Shown here: positions 6,620 to 9,571 of the stretch, one piece after another | How positions within the stretch are numbered: the stretch's first letter is position 1 | How the letters are laid out: every line of letters begins with the position of its first letter | Source of the DNA: Thermogutta sp. | GTDB taxonomy: Bacteria; Planctomycetota; Planctomycetia; Pirellulales; Thermoguttaceae | Assembly (NCBI RefSeq): GCF_014359955.1 | Contig: NZ_JACIYL010000089.1 | Span: forward strand, 1 to 9,571 | DNA: 9,571 nt | Reading direction: 5' to 3' | Made by a program: the position numbers and the translations under genes | Notes under the pieces: model-generated | Told to the model about the DNA's origin: nothing | Databases searched by the model: none | The model's input: the letters and a program-made list of their open reading frames with translations, nothing else

Positions 6620-8278
6620 TCAACAGCCGGAGGGAGCCGTGCTCGCCGGTGGCCGCGTCTGCTCCGCGAAGAGTTTGGCGAGGCTGGATTTCAATGGATC
6701 CAGGGCCAAATGCCCGCCTTTTTCCTGGCCTTCCGGTGGCGGATATTTGCCCACCAGGCACTTCGCCCCCAATTGACGTGCCTTCACCTGCTGGTGGTCG
6801 GAAAGGTACCGTCCGATGGGCACCATCATGATGAAGGGGACATCCCGGCCTTTAAGGTGCTCTTTGAGCTGCTGAAAGAAATCCAGCCCCCTCATGTCTG
6901 GTAACATGTATGCACCCAGGATGGCGTCGTAACCCCCCTCGCTTTCGGCCATCACAGCCATTTGCAACCCGGCTTTTCCCGTGGTCGCCGTCTCCACCAC
7001 ACAGCCCCATCGCGGCAGATGTTCGTGCGCGTCCTGAAGCACCGATTCGTCCCCATCCACAACCAGAATCCGCTTGTTTGCAAAGAGCGGAGAAGATTCC
7101 GTGGGGGGAAGCTGGCGCCCGATGGCGTGGACAATATCCTTCAATTCCAGAGCTGTCTTGCCGATCTCCCGCAGCGCCTGCCGCAAGCCCTGCGCATCCG
7201 GGTCCAGAGAGGCTTCGGTGGCAACAATCTTGCTGACAAGCTCGTTGACTGGAATCGCCAGTGCCCGGTGCAGTTTTTCGATCACCCCCAGGGTTGCTTC
7301 CGTCTGCTCAACCTCGATCAGCTCGAGCATATTGAGCGCCGTGACCAGATCCCGACAAAAAATCTCCAGAAAAAGTCGGTCATCATGGGTGAAGGCCCGA
7401 GGCACGGGACTTTCGATATTGACCGTTCCAATCACAACAGGTTCCATATTCGAGGAGTAACGGATTAACGGAACGGTCAGAGAGCTCCGCGAGTTGGCTG
7501 TCCCCTGAAGATATAAACTGTCATTCCGGGTATCCTCGCACAGATAGCTCACCCCCGTTTTCGCCACGTACCCTGTGATGCCCTGTCCTTCAAAGGCGGG
7601 AGTGAGTTCCCGCGCAGCGGCCTCGGGACTCATACCTTCCGAGATAAAAGGCACGAGCTTGTTGGTCTGAAAATCGATCAGCCGAATTTCAAACACGTTG
7701 AACTGGAGAACACCTTCCAGATAGGCAAGGACGCGATTTTTCAGCAACTGTTTGCGTTCCTCGGCCGTGAGCTTGATGAGTTCTCCAGGAGCGATATCCA
7801 CGAGCCGCCGACCAGCCTCGTGAATCGCACGCAATCGTTCCAGGGGGCGGTAATTGGAGGTGATCTCTTTGAGGACGACGAGGATCTGCTTCCTCTCCTC
7901 GTTTCCCTCGTCCATTCGAACCGCGTAAAGATCAAAAACCCTCGAATCGGCTGTTCGCAAAATCGTGCGGGCCGGACGTCCTTGATCCCTCGCAATGGTC
8001 AGGGGGAAATAGTCCGGTTTGAGAAGAGTCACATCGCGAAAGATGTCCCGGTAAAAGCGTTTGCCCGTTAGGCCGTCGCCATGAGGGGCAAACTGTTGCG
8101 CGGCCTTGTTAGCCCACTTGATACGGAACTTTTCATCCACGATAAAGATCGCGTCCGGGAGGTGTTCAACAATCGCTGCGGCCCAGGGAGACGATTCGGA
8201 GCTCATGTTGTCCGGCGGATTGGGGACAGACGACGTTTCCAAGATTGGATGCGCACGTTGTTGGAGTAGAGATTGCAT
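6620..8278 (-). CDS. PAS-GAF sensor fused to pseudo-receiver domain
   Basis: This 552-residue cytoplasmic signalling protein has no membrane segment. A PAS domain spans about 33-140 (IVEHLPDAIFIVDEKFRIKW). A GAF domain spans about 145-320, with the typical SLTVPLI strand at 266-272 and GTVNIES at 284-290. A helical segment at 321-388 looks like a histidine-kinase dimerisation hairpin, but its His (H337) is off register and no ATPase domain follows. A receiver-like domain at 402-515 keeps acidic residues D408 and D410 and K511. The phospho-acceptor position is Ala456 (ILGAYMLPDM, where LLDxxMP is expected), and the switch Thr/Ser is Val486. It therefore should not be phosphorylated in the usual way. 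There is no DNA-binding output, so it may act through protein contacts. ATG 8278 is preferred, with AAGG eight bases upstream; the later Met25 lacks a site. It is first in the minus-strand row, 85 bases below a good promoter start. Confidence 0.87.
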   Translation of the reverse strand: MQSLLQQRAHPILETSSVPNPPDNMSSESSPWAAAIVEHLPDAIFIVDEKFRIKWANKAAQQFAPHGDGLTGKRFYRDIFRDVTLLKPDYFPLTIARDQGRPARTILRTADSRVFDLYAVRMDEGNEERKQILVVLKEITSNYRPLERLRAIHEAGRRLVDIAPGELIKLTAEERKQLLKNRVLAYLEGVLQFNVFEIRLIDFQTNKLVPFISEGMSPEAAARELTPAFEGQGITGYVAKTGVSYLCEDTRNDSLYLQGTANSRSSLTVPLIRYSSNMEPVVIGTVNIESPVPRAFTHDDRLFLEIFCRDLVTALNMLELIEVEQTEATLGVIEKLHRALAIPVNELVSKIVATEASLDPDAQGLRQALREIGKTALELKDIVHAIGRQLPPTESSPLFANKRILVVDGDESVLQDAHEHLPRWGCVVETATTGKAGLQMAVMAESEGGYDAILGAYMLPDMRGLDFFQQLKEHLKGRDVPFIMMVPIGRYLSDHQQVKARQLGAKCLVGKYPPPEGQEKGGHLALDPLKSSLAKLFAEQTRPPASTAPSGC

Positions 8279-8369
8279 CGTCGCGACCTTATCGTGGTTG
8301 CAACTATTATCGAAATTTCACGAGGGCGGGAAAGTGGCACCGTTTGCGCATCGCCTGCCTCGCCGCCCA

Positions 8370-8398
8370 ATTCTACGATGTACGGAGGAAATAGTCAA
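8370..8398 (-). promoter_or_regulatory. Sigma70-type promoter for the signalling gene
   Basis: On the minus strand, TTGACT (8398-8393) and TAGAAT (8375-8370) are separated by exactly 17 bases. Each hexamer differs from consensus at one position. Transcription would start near 8363, giving a leader of about 85 bases before ATG 8278. This is the best promoter match in the window. Planctomycete housekeeping promoters are expected to accept this consensus. Confidence 0.6.
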
Positions 8399-8401
8399 CA
8401 C

Positions 8402-8642
8402 AACTGTGGCGCACACAAGAAAAACCTTCGCCATGGCCGCGCCTTGCTCGCGATTTGCCGTCTGGTTGGTCTCTGCAGGGACATCCCCTTTGTAAGTTTT
8501 GTCCTTTCAGAAGGTTACAACTTACCGTGAATGCCTGAGCAGTAAACTCCCGGCGCGAGTTGGTGGTCGCGGAACCCGGGCCAGACCACAAATATCTCAC
8601 CAAGCACAAAATTGTGGCGCAACAGATTGAAAACTGTGGCAA
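8402..8642 (+). repeat. Three copies of an ACTGTGGC-like motif
   Basis: AACTGTGGCGCA (8402-8413), AATTGTGGCGCA (8610-8621) and AACTGTGGCAAT (8632-8643) share AAYTGTGGCRMW, all on the plus strand. The first copy abuts the -35 of the minus-strand promoter. The last two are 22 bases apart, about two helical turns. They may be binding sites for one regulator; chance cannot be excluded. Confidence 0.3.
8492..8525. repeat. 34-base imperfect palindrome
   Basis: Two 15-base arms, GTAAGTTTTGTCCTT (8492-8506) and AAGGTTACAACTTAC (8511-8525), match as an inverted repeat at 12 of 15 positions around the loop TCAG. One of the three mismatches is a G-T wobble. It could be an operator for a dimeric regulator or an RNA hairpin. 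It lies about 94 bases upstream of the minus-strand -35. Confidence 0.45.
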
Positions 8643-8804
8643 TCAGCTTTGGTTGTTTCTCGTTTAAACCTTACCTTCCTCGCCTTCTCCGTTACAGTCG
8701 GTTCAGGTTGACTTCACGGCAGAAGGTTGCACTTCCCTGTGTTGTTCGACGAAAAAAATACCGAGCCACCCCGAACTGGATTTGCAAATGCATGGTGATG
8801 AGCT

Positions 8805-9050
8805 ATGAGCCGCGCATTTTTTCTCGCCGTCGGTCTGTTTGTCATGTTTCTGGGAGTACAGACCCTGGGTGTGCAGAAATTCGTGCTGAAGGCCCACGAC
8901 CCACCGCCCGCCCAAATCGGTCGATCAGGGGCGCCGAGCACCGGTCCCAACAAAGTGCTTGAACCGCCGCCGTGGGCGCCGTGGAGTTTGATGGCCACCG
9001 GCGCCGTGGTCTCGTTGTACGCTGTAACACTTCCCATCAATCGGAAGTGA
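8805..9050 (+). CDS. Small two-helix membrane protein
   Basis: This 81-residue protein has two likely membrane helices, residues 4-23 (FFLAVGLFVMFLGVQTLGV) and about 60-77 (WSLMATGAVVSLYAVTLP). They are joined by a Pro-rich loop of about 35 residues that ends in EPPPWAPW. A GGTGA site lies about seven bases before ATG 8805. The second helix with its WAPWS entry and short basic end (INRK) looks like a conserved planctomycete small membrane protein, from memory and not verified. The function is unknown. It precedes the YjbQ gene by 160 bases on the same strand, and co-transcription is possible. Confidence 0.72.
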   Translation: MSRAFFLAVGLFVMFLGVQTLGVQKFVLKAHDPPPAQIGRSGAPSTGPNKVLEPPPWAPWSLMATGAVVSLYAVTLPINRK

Positions 9051-9210
9051 CGTTCACACTCCAGCGTTCCAAGACCGTTTTGCATGAAAGGCCTTCGTGC
9101 CCCCGAGGAGCCCGACTCACCCAGTAGGTCTTCCCGTTCACCTGCCGACCGGAAAAGCCACTCGCCGAGAAAAACCCTTCACCTCAAAAGCCCCGTTGAA
9201 ACCACCCGTC

Positions 9211-9571
9211 ATGCGGATGTATCGGTCTTACATCGAAGTCTCTACTTCCGGCCACGGGCAGATGGTCGATCTCACACCCCGGATCATAGAAGAAAGTAAG
9301 CGATCCGGCCTCCAGCGAGGATTGATCCATCTCTTTGCAGTGGGAAGTACCGTAGCGCTGGGGACAATCGAGTTCGAACCCGGGCTCCTCAAAGACCTGC
9401 CGACCTTGATGGACGAACTGGCGCCGCCGGAACGGCGCTATCATCATGACGACACCTGGCACGATGGCAACGGCCACTCCCACCTGCAGGCCACGTTGCT
9501 GGGTGCGACTTTGACCCTCCCCCTGGAAGGCGGCCAGCCGGTTCTCGGAACATGGCAACAGGTGTTTCTTC
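9211..9571 (+). CDS. yjbQ: YjbQ family protein (UPF0047), 3' end beyond window
   Basis: The open frame runs from ATG 9211 to the right edge without a stop; 120 residues are visible of a family usually near 135-140. The family is called secondary thiamine-phosphate synthase YjbQ because overexpressed members can replace ThiE; the true role is unsettled. The signature is intact: YHHDDTWHDGNGHSH (77-91), followed by ATLLG, TLPL and VLGTWQQV. The first half carries LFAVGSTVALGTIEFEPGLL (41-60), the GST-type variant of the subfamily, in place of the HTTA-type. The start is set by homology, since MRMYRSYIEVSTSG fits the usual N-terminus. Met3 or TTG 9196 are alternatives, and no clear ribosome binding site is seen. 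Cytoplasmic. Confidence 0.9.
   Translation, partial: MRMYRSYIEVSTSGHGQMVDLTPRIIEESKRSGLQRGLIHLFAVGSTVALGTIEFEPGLLKDLPTLMDELAPPERRYHHDDTWHDGNGHSHLQATLLGATLTLPLEGGQPVLGTWQQVFL

Larger units (their letters stand above)
8279..8804. other. Divergent intergenic region, 526 bases
   Basis: This region separates the signalling gene (minus) from the small membrane protein (plus). It holds a good minus-strand promoter (8370-8398), a 34-base imperfect palindrome (8492-8525) and three copies of a TGTGGC motif. I found no tRNA and no protein-like frame. No clear plus-strand promoter was found: TTGACT at 8708-8713 has no matching -10. Confidence 0.55.

Noticed and set aside
8508..8728. CAGAAGGTT repeated at 8508 and 8720
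   Set aside because: It is only nine bases long, with weak flanking similarity, and the first copy is already part of the palindrome; two copies can occur by chance.
9184..9558. 124-residue open frame on the minus strand at the right edge
   Set aside because: It is antisense to the YjbQ signature region, which is unmistakable on the plus strand.

Overview
The window looks like a piece of a planctomycete chromosome (Planctomycetota, probably a Pirellulales relative). This is an inference from gene content and style: a secreted Cys-type sulfatase, a Tat-exported deacetylase-like protein, a PAS-GAF-receiver protein, a long U32 family protein and a small two-helix membrane protein. GC is moderate to high, and leaders between genes are long. 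I see no mobile element, CRISPR array, rRNA or tRNA.

Layout from left to right. (1) Bases 1-241, minus: the start of a very acidic protein that runs off the left edge. (2) Bases 242-809: a divergent intergenic region with two inverted repeats. (3) Bases 810-2201, plus: a Tat-signal protein with a polysaccharide-deacetylase-like fold. Its last codons may be frameshifted, because the next reading frame continues as plausible protein to 2328. (4) Bases 2202-2369: a convergent gap with hairpins. (5) Three genes in a row on the minus strand, in transcription order: a PAS-GAF-pseudo-receiver protein (8278-6620), a U32 family protein starting at TTG (6467-4341) and a secreted sulfatase (4178-2370). 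The gaps are 152 and 162 bases. A good sigma70-type promoter (TTGACT, 17 bases, TAGAAT) lies before the first of these. The sulfatase leader holds mutually exclusive hairpins. (6) Bases 8279-8804: a second divergent intergenic region with a 34-base imperfect palindrome and three copies of a short motif. (7) Plus: a small two-helix membrane protein (8805-9050) and the start of a YjbQ/UPF0047 protein (9211 to the right edge).

The genes do not form an obvious single pathway. The sulfatase and the Tat-exported protein fit extracytoplasmic breakdown or remodelling of sulfated or modified polysaccharides, but they are convergent and so not co-transcribed. The U32 protein (RNA-modification-like) and the signalling protein may share a transcript with the sulfatase, but the long gaps make this uncertain.

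The most notable points are the receiver domain that has lost its phospho-acceptor Asp, the possible +1 frameshift at the end of the Tat protein, the internal duplication in the U32 protein, the attenuator-like sulfatase leader, and the half-acidic, Phe-punctuated protein at the left edge. Nothing here clearly amounts to a wholly new system.
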